From Paenibacillus oralis (GTDB lineage: Bacteria > Bacillota > Bacilli > Paenibacillales > Paenibacillaceae), in the NCBI RefSeq assembly GCF_003863965.1, contig NZ_RRCN01000001.1:186001-250000 (forward strand): a stretch of DNA of 64,000 nt, in the 5' to 3' direction. The notes beneath the pieces are model-generated. The model saw nothing but the letters and a program-made list of their open reading frames with translations, had not been told where the DNA came from and made no database searches. Shown piece after piece: positions 7,205-16,119 of this stretch (position 1 is the first letter of the stretch; every line of letters begins with the position of its first letter). The position numbers and the translations under genes are program-made.

Positions 7205-8205
7205 GAAATATCATTAAAAACAGCAAAATTTTGATTACCGGGGGAACCGGGTCATGGGGGTACGGGCTGGTGGAAAAGCTCTTGACGTACGAACCGGGCC
7301 AAATCATCGTATACTCCCGCAACGAATCCCATCAGGTTAGAATGCACCGGGAATTGGGTCATCCGGCATTGACCTTCAAAGTGGGGGATATTCGCGATAA
7401 AGACGCGCTTATCGAGGCGTGCGACGGGATCGATTACGTGTTTCACCTGGCCGCCCTGAAGCATGTCGACATTTGCCAGAACCAGCCGCTTGAAGCGCTG
7501 AAAACCAACGTGTTGGGCGTCCAAAACCTGATCGAGGCGGCGATCCGCGGCAACGTCAAAAAAGTGATCAACGTCTCGTCGGACAAAGCCGCAAACCCGT
7601 CCAATTTTTACGGGCTAACCAAATCGATCGGGGAAAAGCTGGTGCTGTACGCCGATTCGATCAGCGCCCATACGAGATTCATCTCCGTCCGGAGTGGCAA
7701 TGTCATCGGAACAAGCGAAAGCGTCGTGCTGCTGTTCAAAAACCAAATCCGCCAGAGCAACTGGATCGGCATTACCGACGAAGCGATGACCCGTTATTTC
7801 GTCACCAGCGATGTCACCTCAGAGCTGATGCTGGACGCTTTGACGGACGGGATCGGCGGGGAAATCTTCCTTCCGGATATGCCGGCCTGCAAAATTACCG
7901 ATCTGGCGGAAGTCATCCGGGAGAAATACGGGAACCGGGACACGGAACTTAGAGTCATCGGCGTCCGCCCAGGCGAGAAGCTGCACGAGCACTTGATCTC
8001 CGATCATGAGGTGAAGCACACGGTCCTGTACGATAAAGACGGCAAACGATATTTCGTTGTGCTCCCCCCGGGCAGCGAGGAGTTATCCCGGCACTATGCA
8101 GCATCCCCCCGGGCTCAGGCGAAAACCTATACCTCGAATTCCTCCGGCTTGATGACTAAGGATGAAATCGGACAGATGTTGAGAAACGGCGGATTTTTAA
8201 ACTGA
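7201..8205 (+). CDS. CapD/PseB-like NAD-dependent sugar-nucleotide dehydratase/epimerase
   Basis: 334 residues from ATG 7201, with gagggggga just upstream. Extended short-chain dehydrogenase fold: GGTGSWG nucleotide loop (about 14-20), the DIRD motif after beta-3, the FHLAALKHVD segment specific to UDP-GlcNAc 4,6-dehydratases of the FlaA1/PseB/CapD group, and the YGLTK catalytic Tyr/Lys pair. The GVRPGEKLHEHL motif further supports CapD. Expected reaction: C4 oxidation and 4,6-dehydration (or epimerisation) of a UDP-amino sugar to make a deoxy precursor for a surface glycan. Translationally coupled to the DUF1796 gene and followed after 13 bases by a glycosyltransferase. Confidence 0.85.
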   Translation: MRNIIKNSKILITGGTGSWGYGLVEKLLTYEPGQIIVYSRNESHQVRMHRELGHPALTFKVGDIRDKDALIEACDGIDYVFHLAALKHVDICQNQPLEALKTNVLGVQNLIEAAIRGNVKKVINVSSDKAANPSNFYGLTKSIGEKLVLYADSISAHTRFISVRSGNVIGTSESVVLLFKNQIRQSNWIGITDEAMTRYFVTSDVTSELMLDALTDGIGGEIFLPDMPACKITDLAEVIREKYGNRDTELRVIGVRPGEKLHEHLISDHEVKHTVLYDKDGKRYFVVLPPGSEELSRHYAASPRAQAKTYTSNSSGLMTKDEIGQMLRNGGFLN

Positions 8206-8218
8206 GGAGGCTGCGTAC

Positions 8219-9454
8219 ATGAAAATCCTGTTAGCTACGTACTGGGCGGTTCCTCATGTCGGCGGCGTTTGGCCTTTTATGCAGCAGCTGCAGAAACATC
8301 TGCAGGCCCGCGGCCACGAGGTCGATCTCCTTGGGAATGGCGGCGATCCGGGCGACCCTTACGTCTCGATCATCGACCAAGCCAAGTTCCATAAAAGCAA
8401 AGTTCGTCCGCTGCTTTCGGAAAAATTAAGCAAAGAAACCTATCCTTCCATTCACCGGAACCAGCTCGTTTTATATACGGAACTCGAACGGTACATGTTC
8501 GAGTTGGCTGCCGCATACTTAAACGCAGGGCAATACGATGTCATTCACGCCCAGGACGTCATTGCCTCCGGCTGCATCCAGCGGATCCGGACCGGCAGCA
8601 CGGCATTGGTCGCTTCGCTGCACGGCAGCGTAGCGCGCGAAGTGGAGCGCCAATTCGGCACTGTACACAAATCCTCCACCACCTCCGTCGCCAAAGCGTA
8701 TTTTCATGCACTGGAACATTTCGGCGCATCCTCCCCGGAAGCGACCATCGTCGCCAACGATTGGCTCAAAAATATGCTGGTCCAGGACTTCAAAGTCCCC
8801 GCCCAAAAGCTAAGAATGTATCCGTACGGTTACGATCAAACCGCTTATGCAAGCCGGATGAAGCAAGCTTCCGACGTTCGCAAGCCGGCAGGCAAGAAAG
8901 TGATTATGTTCGCGGGGCGGCTGATCGAGCTGAAGGCAGCGCATCACCTGATCGGTGCACTCGCCGGGTTGAAGAAACGGAGGAGCGACTGGGTGTGCTG
9001 GATTGTCGGCGAAGGGGATATGCAGGTGAAGCTGCGCGCCCAAACCAAAGCGTTGGGCCTGGAGGATGACGTCGTATTCTGGGGAAAACGCCAGGACGTG
9101 CCGCAAATGCTGCAGCAGGCCGATATTTTCGTGCAGCCGAGCTTGCTGGATAATCAGCCTTTATCGGTCATTGAGGCGCAGCTTGCCGGGTTGCCGGTCA
9201 TCGTCAGCGATTCCGGCGGCTTGCCGGAGATGGTGTCCCACGAACAGACGGGCTTGATTTATCCGGTAGGGGATTTAGGCTTCCTCGGCGATCAATTAAA
9301 AATGCTGCTGGAAAACGATGAGCTTCGTCTCCGTATGGGCATAAACGCCAAGCAATGGGCCACCAAACACTGGGATCTGAATCAGATGGTCGACCGTTAT
9401 TTGGCGGTCTACGAATACGCCATCCAAAAACGCAGGGGAGGTGCACCCGAATGA
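8219..9454 (+). CDS. Family 4 glycosyltransferase
   Basis: 411 residues, GT-B fold. The N-terminal glycine loop (HVGGVWPFM) binds the acceptor side. The C-terminal half has the GT4 signature: VIMFAGRLIELKA, then FWGKRQDVPQML, FVQPSLLDNQPLSVIEAQLAGLPVIVSDSGGLPE, which holds the EX7E pair. The donor is probably the nucleotide sugar made by the neighbouring CapD-like enzyme (inference). A gaggagg ribosome site sits 9 bases before the ATG. Its stop overlaps the start of the next small gene (ATGA), so the four genes are made as one unit. Confidence 0.85.
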   Translation: MKILLATYWAVPHVGGVWPFMQQLQKHLQARGHEVDLLGNGGDPGDPYVSIIDQAKFHKSKVRPLLSEKLSKETYPSIHRNQLVLYTELERYMFELAAAYLNAGQYDVIHAQDVIASGCIQRIRTGSTALVASLHGSVAREVERQFGTVHKSSTTSVAKAYFHALEHFGASSPEATIVANDWLKNMLVQDFKVPAQKLRMYPYGYDQTAYASRMKQASDVRKPAGKKVIMFAGRLIELKAAHHLIGALAGLKKRRSDWVCWIVGEGDMQVKLRAQTKALGLEDDVVFWGKRQDVPQMLQQADIFVQPSLLDNQPLSVIEAQLAGLPVIVSDSGGLPEMVSHEQTGLIYPVGDLGFLGDQLKMLLENDELRLRMGINAKQWATKHWDLNQMVDRYLAVYEYAIQKRRGGAPE

Positions 9455-9663
9455 AGAAAAAACACTCATTTGTCAGCGGCGACAAATACAACAGATGGTT
9501 TACGCGGCCGGTCGGCGATACCGAGAAGCTCGTGATCGTGGACGGTCAGATCTGGGACCACATCATTTCCTCGCTGCCAAGCGATTATCGGCTTCCGGAC
9601 CCGGTTACCATGCGCGTGCTGGATCAAGCGTTGCGGGAATTGGAGGCGAAAGTGAAAGAATAA
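9451..9663 (+). CDS. Small conserved-looking protein (70 aa) in glycan operon
   Basis: Begins MKKKHSFVSGDKYNRWF at ATG 9451, overlapping the glycosyltransferase stop by 4 bases. A longer frame extends upstream inside the glycosyltransferase but the overlap start is the natural one. The product is soluble, with no signal or membrane segment and a charged C-terminus (LDQALRELEAKVKE). I do not recognise the family. Translational coupling suggests a partner or regulator of the glycan enzymes. Confidence 0.65.
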   Translation: MKKKHSFVSGDKYNRWFTRPVGDTEKLVIVDGQIWDHIISSLPSDYRLPDPVTMRVLDQALRELEAKVKE

Positions 9664-9685
9664 TTGAAGCAATAGCGGCAAATGC

Positions 9686-9735
9686 GGCCCCTGCCTGCGA
9701 GAATGTGGATCTCGGGGCGGGGGTTCCTTGTTTTT
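9686..9735 (+). terminator. Terminator of DUF1796 glycan operon
   Basis: An imperfect stem, gcccctgcctgcgag against ctcggggcggggg, is followed by ttccttgttttt. It lies just after the last gene of the operon. Confidence 0.65.
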
Positions 9736-9743
9736 GACGGAAT

Positions 9744-10289
9744 TTAATTGCGGGCGAGGATATCCAAGATCAATTTCTTCTGGTGCGCCGGCAGCCCCTG
9801 CGGCCAATGTCCGGGGTCACAGTACATATAGTCCGAGATTTCAACGCTGGGAGTAAACGTGCCGCCAACGATCCTTCCTCTAAAGACAAGATCGACCCTC
9901 GCCGGCTTTTTGTCATAAATGGCCTTGGCCAGTCCCGTAATGCGCGCGCGGAATCGGGTTTCCTCATAAATTTCCCTGACCAGCCCGGCTTCCGGCTGCT
10001 CCAGCTCCATCCAGCCTCCCGGCATCCCCCATGGCTCATCTCTGCGGTACGTATGCTTTAGCAACAGCACTTGCCCTTTCTCGTTGGTGAGCACGCCCAA
10101 GACGGCAATCATAAATTTATGCTGGGTCCGGTAAACAACCCAGTTTTTGAACTTTTTCGACGGCATATATTTATACATGTAAACGAGCCAATCCCGAGGG
10201 ATCAGGTTAACGAGTCTGGATAGCAAACAAACCACCGTCCTAGCTTCAGCGTTTAGCGTTTCATGGACCGTCTCATTGGAAAAATCCAA
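9744..10289 (-). CDS. NUDIX hydrolase
   Basis: Up to 181 residues, with the true start uncertain: the 5' end of the open frame runs into a palindromic repeat (10275-10290) and the first ATG (MYKYMPSKKF, 10178) has no good ribosome site. The NUDIX box is clear: GGWMELEQPEAGLVREIYEETRF (GX5EX7REUXEE, with Arg where Gly is usual near the end). The preceding PWGMPGG loop is typical. The enzyme should cleave nucleoside-diphosphate-linked substrates in the cytoplasm; the substrate cannot be named. It converges on the glycan operon and ends at the shared intergenic terminator zone. Confidence 0.8.
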   Translation of the reverse strand: MDFSNETVHETLNAEARTVVCLLSRLVNLIPRDWLVYMYKYMPSKKFKNWVVYRTQHKFMIAVLGVLTNEKGQVLLLKHTYRRDEPWGMPGGWMELEQPEAGLVREIYEETRFRARITGLAKAIYDKKPARVDLVFRGRIVGGTFTPSVEISDYMYCDPGHWPQGLPAHQKKLILDILARN

Positions 10290-10341
10290 TCAAACGGCTA
10301 TATTAACTGCTTAAATTCCAATTCTAATTGGATATTTCCAT
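10273..10341. repeat. Palindromic ATTGGA-TCCAAT repeats (2 units)
   Basis: attggaaaaatccaat at 10275-10290, then ccaattctaattggatatttcca around 10319-10340. The same palindrome type occurs four times at 41458-41638. They lie in an intergenic space near a gene end. No function is known to me. Confidence 0.55.
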
Positions 10342-10482
10342 CAGAGCGTTGTGTCAAGCCGTGGATATCTGCCTGCGATCAATGTTGCTTTCCGCCCGGT
10401 TCAGCCCCGCTGCCGCAGATCCGGCTTCACTAACAGTATAGCACCCAGGGTATCCTCGATACCAACGCCCTTGGGAGCATGG

Positions 10483-10528
10483 AAAAACGCCCAGGCCTTA
10501 GAACATTCTATTCCAAGGTCAGGGCGTT
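10483..10528 (-). terminator. Terminator of sugar ABC operon
   Basis: On the minus strand aacgccctgaccttgga pairs with tctaaggcctgggcgtt and is followed by a short T run. It lies 30 bases after the binding-protein stop codon. Confidence 0.75.
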
Positions 10529-10557
10529 ACGTTATAACCCTACAGCCGCGCCGCCGT

Positions 10558-12177
10558 TTATTTCACGTTCATATACCGGTCGTACGCAGCGGTGCGGATT
10601 TTCATCAGTTTGTCCAGGCCCATGTCGTTCAGCTTCTTCACGTAAGCGTCCCACTCTTCATCGATGCCGCCTTTCGTAACCCACTGGGCGCGCATCGCCG
10701 CCACATAGCTGTCGATATCGGTCGTCAGGGTCGGCAGCTCCTGGAATTCCTCGGCCGTATACATAACGTTCGGGAACGGCGTGGTGACGTATTCGCTGCC
10801 CATTTTGTCGATCTCCAGCTTCAGACCGTCGCCGGCCTCGGGGTTCAGGACGATGTTTTTCTCGAAGGACGGGCTGACGTATTTTGGTCCGAAATCGCGC
10901 AAAGACTGTTCCCAATACCAGGCATCGGCGCTGGTGCCTTCGGGCGGGTCCATCAGCGTATAGGTTCCGTCGTCGTTTTTCTGGATGACCGTGCCGATCG
11001 CGCCCCAGAAATTTTGGATGCTCGCTTCGTTGGTGTAGAACTGGTCGGCCCAGCGGGCGGCCACCTCGGGATATTTGCACGACGTCGTAATCAACAGTTC
11101 GTTGCGGTTAAAGCTCATGCCGTTCGGATTGCCCGGATTATAGCGGTTCCCGTCCGGCCCGGCGAGCGGCGGGATCGTAACGTATTGGCCGCTCCACTTG
11201 CCGAATACCGCGTCCGGCGTCCACTGGTTCGTAAACCCGACGATTGGGACATCGGCGTTTTGCCGCTTGGCCGCCGTCATCGTGGCGTCCTGGGTGAACA
11301 GCTCCTTGTCGATCAAGCCTTCCGCATACAGTTTATGCGCATATTTTAGGCCTTCCTTGTATTCCTCGCTGACGGGGTAAAAGACGGGCTTGCCGTCCTT
11401 CACCAGCATGCTGTTGGCGTTGATGTCGGTGATGCCGAACGGATTCAGAAAATCCGGGGCCAGCCCGGTTTCGGTATAAGGGATCTCGTCCTGCTTCCCA
11501 TTGCCGTTCGGGTCCTGTTCCTTAAACGCTTTCAGCACGTTGTAAAGATCGTCGGCCGTATCCGGAACCTGCAGCCCCAGTTTGTCGAGCCAGACTTTGT
11601 TGATCACCGGCTGGTTTTTCGTTTTCGGGCGCGAAGGCAGCCGGGTCGGCAGGGAGTAGATTTTGCCGTCCGGGAATGTGCTGATTTTTTTCAGCTCCGG
11701 GGTTTCCTCCATCGCCGCCTTGAGGTTCGGCATGTACTGGTCGATGTAATCGTCGAGCGGGCGGAAGTAACTTAAGTTGTTGACGATATCGGAATCGGAA
11801 AAGGTCTGATCGCCCAGGATGATGTCCGGCAGCGAGCCGCTGGCCAGCATGATCGATTTCTGTTCGCCCCAGTCGTTGGAGGACACGACCTGCCATTCGA
11901 TTTTAACGTTTGTGTTCGTCTCCTGGTCCTTGAGCCACTGGTTTTGGGTGAAGGTGTCACCCATATTGCCCCAGCGCATGGTCAGCACCTTAAGTGTTAC
12001 GGGTTCGTTTACGATCGGCAGGCCTTCCTTGTTGAAATTGCCCGCCGCGTCCGGCGTGCTGCCGCCGCTGTTCCCGGCATTGCCGCCGCCGCAGCCGGCG
12101 AGTCCGAAGGCCAGCGCAGCCGCGAGCAGCAGCGGCACCCATTTTTTCGCCGCAAATTTACCGGCTTGTTTGTTCAT
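10558..12177 (-). CDS. Sugar ABC transporter substrate-binding lipoprotein
   Basis: 539 residues. Lipoprotein signal: KK charge, hydrophobic core and the LAGC lipobox (Cys about 29), followed by a Gly/Asn/Ser linker. The body is a family-1 extracellular solute-binding protein of the LplA/YtcQ size class, which in Paenibacillus bind oligosaccharides. An EF-hand-like DPNGNGKQDEIPYTE loop (about 216-230) is usual in this group. It works outside the membrane and hands sugar to the two permeases encoded just upstream. The ATPase is not encoded here; an MsmX-type shared ATPase is the usual partner. The last 27 codons are echoed in a mini-ORF at 16036-16119. Confidence 0.9.
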   Translation of the reverse strand: MNKQAGKFAAKKWVPLLLAAALAFGLAGCGGGNAGNSGGSTPDAAGNFNKEGLPIVNEPVTLKVLTMRWGNMGDTFTQNQWLKDQETNTNVKIEWQVVSSNDWGEQKSIMLASGSLPDIILGDQTFSDSDIVNNLSYFRPLDDYIDQYMPNLKAAMEETPELKKISTFPDGKIYSLPTRLPSRPKTKNQPVINKVWLDKLGLQVPDTADDLYNVLKAFKEQDPNGNGKQDEIPYTETGLAPDFLNPFGITDINANSMLVKDGKPVFYPVSEEYKEGLKYAHKLYAEGLIDKELFTQDATMTAAKRQNADVPIVGFTNQWTPDAVFGKWSGQYVTIPPLAGPDGNRYNPGNPNGMSFNRNELLITTSCKYPEVAARWADQFYTNEASIQNFWGAIGTVIQKNDDGTYTLMDPPEGTSADAWYWEQSLRDFGPKYVSPSFEKNIVLNPEAGDGLKLEIDKMGSEYVTTPFPNVMYTAEEFQELPTLTTDIDSYVAAMRAQWVTKGGIDEEWDAYVKKLNDMGLDKLMKIRTAAYDRYMNVK

Positions 12178-12206
12178 AGAACATCCCCCTTAATCATTGG
12201 TTTGTA

Positions 12207-13127
12207 TTAACTCTTTACCGCGCCGATCATGACTCCCTGGTTGAAGTATTTTTGCAGGAAGGGGTAGACGCACATGATCGGCACGGTGGCGACGATGATG
12301 ACGGAATAGCGCATCAGGTTGGCCAGCCGGAGCGCGATTTGCGCGGCTTCGCCGGTGCCCATGCCGGACTGCATCTGGTTCGTGATCAGAATGTTCCGCA
12401 GGATTAGCTGCAGCGGATGCAGATCGGGATTTTTCAAATAAATCAAAGCGTTGAAATAAGAGTTCCAGTAGCCGACGGCGATCCAAAGTCCCAGCACCGC
12501 GATGATCGCCTTGGACAGCGGCAGCACGATTTGGACGAAATAACGGAGGTTGCCGCAGCCGTCGATTTGCGCCGCCTCCCACAAATCCTCGGGAATGCTC
12601 GACTGAAAAAAGGTCCTGGCGACGATGATGTCGTACACGATCACGGAAAACGGCAGAACCATGACCAGAAACGTATCGTACAGGTGGAAATCGCGGACCG
12701 TTAGAAAGGTAGGAATCAGCCCGCCGCTGAAAAACATCGTAAAGATAAAAAACAAAGAGAGAAATTTCCGTCCGACGAGGTCTTTGCGCGACAGCGCGTA
12801 AGCCGCCGAAACGTTGACGATCAGGCCGATGGCCGTGCCAACTACAGTATACAAAATCGTGTTCCGGTAGCCGATCCAAATATTTTCGTGCTTCAGCAGC
12901 TCCTTGTACCCGTCCAGCGTGAAGCCCTTGGGATAAACCCACACCTGCCCGTTCGCCACCGCGGACGGATCGCTGAAGGAGGCGATGACGATAAAATAAA
13001 GCGGATAGATTAACATGATCAGAAACAGAACCGCGAATATATATAGCGCCGCCTCCATCACCTTGTCGGAGGATCGGTTGTTGACCGGCTGCGCGGCCGG
13101 ACTTCCCCCCGGATGCCCTGTGTCCAT
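12207..13127 (-). CDS. Sugar ABC permease (YtcP/LplC type)
   Basis: 306 residues with six predicted membrane segments. The EAA loop, EAAQIDGCGNLRYFVQIVLPLSKA (about 189-212), contacts the ATPase. The FSGGLIPTFLTVRDFHLYDT segment and the end (CVYPFLQKYFNQGVMIGAVKS) are hallmarks of the MalG-like YtcP/LplC subfamily that pairs with LplA-size binding proteins. Second permease of the transporter: 19 bases after the LplB-type gene, 30 bases before the binding protein. Substrate probably starch-derived oligomers given the GH13 gene next door (inference). Confidence 0.9.
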   Translation of the reverse strand: MDTGHPGGSPAAQPVNNRSSDKVMEAALYIFAVLFLIMLIYPLYFIVIASFSDPSAVANGQVWVYPKGFTLDGYKELLKHENIWIGYRNTILYTVVGTAIGLIVNVSAAYALSRKDLVGRKFLSLFFIFTMFFSGGLIPTFLTVRDFHLYDTFLVMVLPFSVIVYDIIVARTFFQSSIPEDLWEAAQIDGCGNLRYFVQIVLPLSKAIIAVLGLWIAVGYWNSYFNALIYLKNPDLHPLQLILRNILITNQMQSGMGTGEAAQIALRLANLMRYSVIIVATVPIMCVYPFLQKYFNQGVMIGAVKS

Positions 13128-13146
13128 GTTCTTTTCCCTCCCTCCT

Positions 13147-14070
13147 TTACCAAAGACTGTTCTCGCTGTATTTTTTAGAGATCTGGTTCACGAGAATGAG
13201 CAGCAAAAAGTTAATCACGGTGTTGAACAGGTTGACGGCCGAGGAAAAGCTGTACTGGCTGCTCAGCAGCCCGATTTTGTAAATGTACGTGGACAAAATT
13301 TCGCTGGCGGTAATGTTCAGGTCGTTTTGCATCAGGTACACCTTTTCAAACCCGACCCCAAGCAGTCCGCCGACCCGCAAAATCAGCAGCGTAATCGCCG
13401 TCGGCATCAGCATCGGGAGATCAATGTAGCGGATTTTGTGCCAGCGGCTGGCCCCGTCGACCGTGGCCGCCTCGTACAAGCTCGGATCAACCGTGGACAG
13501 CGCGGCGATAAAAATGATGCTGTCCCACCCGACATGCTGCCACACGTCCGACCAGACGTACAAGCTGCTGAACCAGGCGGCCGAGCCTATCAGATCGGGC
13601 GCTTCGGCGCCGAACAATTTGGATAGATTGCCGACCAGGCCGGTGCTTGGGGAGAGCAAAATGAGCATCAGCCCGACCATCACGACCGTCGAGATAAAAT
13701 GCGGCATGTACGAGACCGTCTGGAAAAAACGCCGGAACCGATTTGGGCGCATCTGGTTAACCATCAAAGCCAGCACGATCGGAATCGGAAATGTGGCGAT
13801 GCTGTACAGGCTGATCACAATTGTGTTTTTAATGGTCGTGGAAAATTGATACGAATTGAAAAATTTCTCGAAATGCTTGAACCCCGCCCACGGACTGCCG
13901 CTGATGCCGAGCGCCGGACTATAGTCCTTGAAGGCGATAAGCACCCCATACATCGGTTTGTACGCAAACAGCAGCGTAAGCACGAACGCGGGCAACAGCA
14001 GCAAATAAAGTCCTCCGTTGCGCTTGACCCGGCCGAGCGTCCGCTCCAGGCCAGGAGAACCGGATTTCAT
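13147..14070 (-). CDS. Sugar ABC permease (LplB type)
   Basis: 307 residues, six predicted membrane helices. MalF-like LplB signature: the LLPAFVLTLLFAYKPMYGVLIAFKDY start, the EAA loop EAATVDGASRWHKIRYIDLPMLMP (about 220-243), and the C-terminus (NQISKKYSENSLW). First gene of the transporter operon, with a strong aaggagggg ribosome site. A terminator-like hairpin at 14188-14214 separates it from the upstream amylase gene, so expression may need its own promoter or read-through. Confidence 0.9.
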   Translation of the reverse strand: MKSGSPGLERTLGRVKRNGGLYLLLLPAFVLTLLFAYKPMYGVLIAFKDYSPALGISGSPWAGFKHFEKFFNSYQFSTTIKNTIVISLYSIATFPIPIVLALMVNQMRPNRFRRFFQTVSYMPHFISTVVMVGLMLILLSPSTGLVGNLSKLFGAEAPDLIGSAAWFSSLYVWSDVWQHVGWDSIIFIAALSTVDPSLYEAATVDGASRWHKIRYIDLPMLMPTAITLLILRVGGLLGVGFEKVYLMQNDLNITASEILSTYIYKIGLLSSQYSFSSAVNLFNTVINFLLLILVNQISKKYSENSLW

Positions 14071-14187
14071 GACATCCCCTCCTTACTCTTTCAACATCCT
14101 AAGTATAAAGCCCCGCCTGACGCGTTTACCGGACCGGAAGCAGGCGCTAACCGGACTTTTTCCGCCTGTTCCTCCGCCCGCACAAAA

Positions 14188-14214
14188 CCGCCCTCTCCCG
14201 ATCGGAAGAGGGCA
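14188..14214 (-). terminator. Hairpin after GH13 gene
   Basis: On the minus strand gccctcttcc-gatc-gggagagggc is followed by ggtttt. It lies about 30 bases past the amylase stop. The T run is short, so it may only weaken transcription into the permease genes. Confidence 0.6.
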
Positions 14215-14241
14215 ATAACGTAAATTAGACTATTAATGTCA

Positions 14242-16020
14242 CTATTCGGACTTTGAAAAAATGCGATATCCCCACGGCGCCAGCGTAAAGGTTTGCCCAG
14301 CTCCGATATCCGTGAAGGATTGTCCGAAAACATCGTAGTAACGGCCCGCGGAAGCTCCAGCCTGAACGGCCGCCGTGCGCGCCGTCCCCGACAGGTTGAG
14401 GATCACGATCACCTTGTTCCCGTCTTTCTCCCGCTCGAACGCCAGCACCTGCCCGTCGTCCGCCGCCAAATACTTGATCGGCCCACCCGCGTTGCCGTTC
14501 CACAGCGCCGGATTTTCCCGTTTGGTTTGAATCAGCCGCTTATAAAAATCCTGCTTGGACAGGTCGCTCCAGTCGATCTCATCCTTTTCGAAAAACTGCA
14601 GCCGCTTGTTCAGGCCCGCTTCCTGGCCCGAGTAGATCAGCGGCATGCCGGGCACGGTAAAGCTAAGCGCGGCCACCAGGTCCTCCGCACCGCCGAACAT
14701 TTCGGAGGCGGTGCCTTCCCACGAGTTCGTATCATGGTTGGTAATGTAATTCATCGGGTAAGCACCTCTGGGGTATTTTTGCGCCTGGGCATCCAAAAAA
14801 GCTTTGACGTCCGCGGCGCTGATTCCCCCGCCCGGAATCTGCTTCATGATGTTGTAGAACAGCCCCATATTATAGTTTGAATTAAAGGCTTGCCGCAGCA
14901 ATCCAATTTGGGTATCATCCTCGGCCAGCATGTAAACCGGCTTGATTTGATCCAGTTCCCGCCGCGCCGTCTCCCAGAAATCCTGCGGCACGCCGGAGGC
15001 GAAATCGGCCCGGTAGCCGTCGATATCCGCTTCCCTTACCCAGTAAACAAGCGCATCGATCATCGCCGCACGCATGTCGGGATTGTCGTAATTCAGCTCG
15101 GCGGCATCCGACCAGCCTTCCGGAGCGATGATGTTGCCGCTGGCGTCGGTCACGTACCACGATTTATTTTGTATCCACGGATTATCCCAGCCGGTGTGGT
15201 TGGCCACCCAATCCAACATGACCTTAAAGCCCATGTCGTGCGCTTTGTCCACCAGCCGCTTGAAATCGTCCATCGTCCCGAACTCCGGATTCACCGCTTT
15301 ATAGTCCGCCACCGAATAATACGATCCTAACGTGCCGACGCGTTTCTCCTGCGAGATCGGGTGGATCGGCATGAACCACAAAATTTCCACGCCAAGCTCC
15401 TTAAGCCGCGGCAGATGCGCTTCGAACGCCGTGAAAGTGCCCGCTTCCGTAAACTGCCGGACATTGACTTCGTAAATTACGGAATCCTGCGACCATTCGG
15501 GAAAATTAGCCCGACTGTCTTCCGGCCCGCCGATGGGCGGCCCAGACGGTTCCTGGAGAGAGACCTCATCCGAACCTTCCTTGATCCACACTTCCTTCGG
15601 CCCCGACGCCGTTAACGCGACGTACTTATCGCCGCCCTCCTTGACCCCATTCGTCTTGTCGACCACGATGAAATTAAGATGTGCGGCATTGTCCTTAAGC
15701 GGGATGTCGAGATAAGCGCCGTAGCTTGTAGTTTGGTTGTCGGCAAAAGAGGCCGCCCCGCCCGGCCAACTGCCCGTCTGCTCGGACGGCGTCTTTACGT
15801 CGCCCCACAGCCACAGGCCCATATGGCCGTATTGCTGATCGGCCCGCTGATAGTGGACTCGCAGCGAGCCGTCCGGGACCGGGCCGGGATCGGCCTGCGT
15901 TACGCCCTCTATGCCCGCCGCGCGGACGGGCTGAATATACGCGAAATTGCCGACCATAAACACCGCTGCCATAAGTGCAGCCACTATAAGTGCCGTAAAT
16001 GCCTTTAAACGTCTTGCCAT
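14242..16020 (-). CDS. Exported GH13 alpha-amylase/pullulanase-like enzyme
   Basis: About 592 residues from MARRLKAF (ATG 16020, with aaaggga 8 bases before). A Sec signal peptide ends near PVRAAG. Residues about 45-140 resemble a pullulanase-associated carbohydrate-binding module (LRVHYQRADQQYGHMGLWLWGD). The GH13 barrel follows with its four conserved regions: DWVANHT, GYRADFASG (nucleophile Asp), MLAEDDTQ (acid/base Glu) and ITNHDTN. It should hydrolyse alpha-glucans outside the cell and feed the adjacent transporter. No cell-wall anchor is visible, so it is probably secreted freely. Confidence 0.9.
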   Translation of the reverse strand: MARRLKAFTALIVAALMAAVFMVGNFAYIQPVRAAGIEGVTQADPGPVPDGSLRVHYQRADQQYGHMGLWLWGDVKTPSEQTGSWPGGAASFADNQTTSYGAYLDIPLKDNAAHLNFIVVDKTNGVKEGGDKYVALTASGPKEVWIKEGSDEVSLQEPSGPPIGGPEDSRANFPEWSQDSVIYEVNVRQFTEAGTFTAFEAHLPRLKELGVEILWFMPIHPISQEKRVGTLGSYYSVADYKAVNPEFGTMDDFKRLVDKAHDMGFKVMLDWVANHTGWDNPWIQNKSWYVTDASGNIIAPEGWSDAAELNYDNPDMRAAMIDALVYWVREADIDGYRADFASGVPQDFWETARRELDQIKPVYMLAEDDTQIGLLRQAFNSNYNMGLFYNIMKQIPGGGISAADVKAFLDAQAQKYPRGAYPMNYITNHDTNSWEGTASEMFGGAEDLVAALSFTVPGMPLIYSGQEAGLNKRLQFFEKDEIDWSDLSKQDFYKRLIQTKRENPALWNGNAGGPIKYLAADDGQVLAFEREKDGNKVIVILNLSGTARTAAVQAGASAGRYYDVFGQSFTDIGAGQTFTLAPWGYRIFSKSE

Positions 16021-16035
16021 TTTAACCATCTCCCT

Positions 16036-16119
16036 TTATTCCGCACCTATATAGCGGTTGTACGCTTCGGTACGGATCTTCATCAGTTTTTCCAGCCTCA
16101 TGTCGTTCAGCTTTTTCAT
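16036..16119 (-). pseudogene. 27-codon mini-ORF equal to a binding-protein C-terminus
   Basis: The minus strand reads MKKLNDMRLEKLMKIRTEAY and then NRYIGAE. This nearly matches the end of the binding protein at 10558 (VKKLNDMGLDKLMKIRTAAY, then DRYMNVK). It is preceded by gggggatgatgc, very like the aagggggatgttct before the intact binding-protein gene. The simplest reading is a second binding-protein gene that kept its start region and last codons but lost about 500 codons between. It lies directly before the amylase gene. Confidence 0.6.

Noticed and set aside
10351..11349. Long plus-strand open frame of 332 codons opposite the binding-protein gene
   Set aside because: It is the antisense of a GC-rich, clearly real lipoprotein gene; the product is Arg/Val-rich without any family motif and has no ribosome site.
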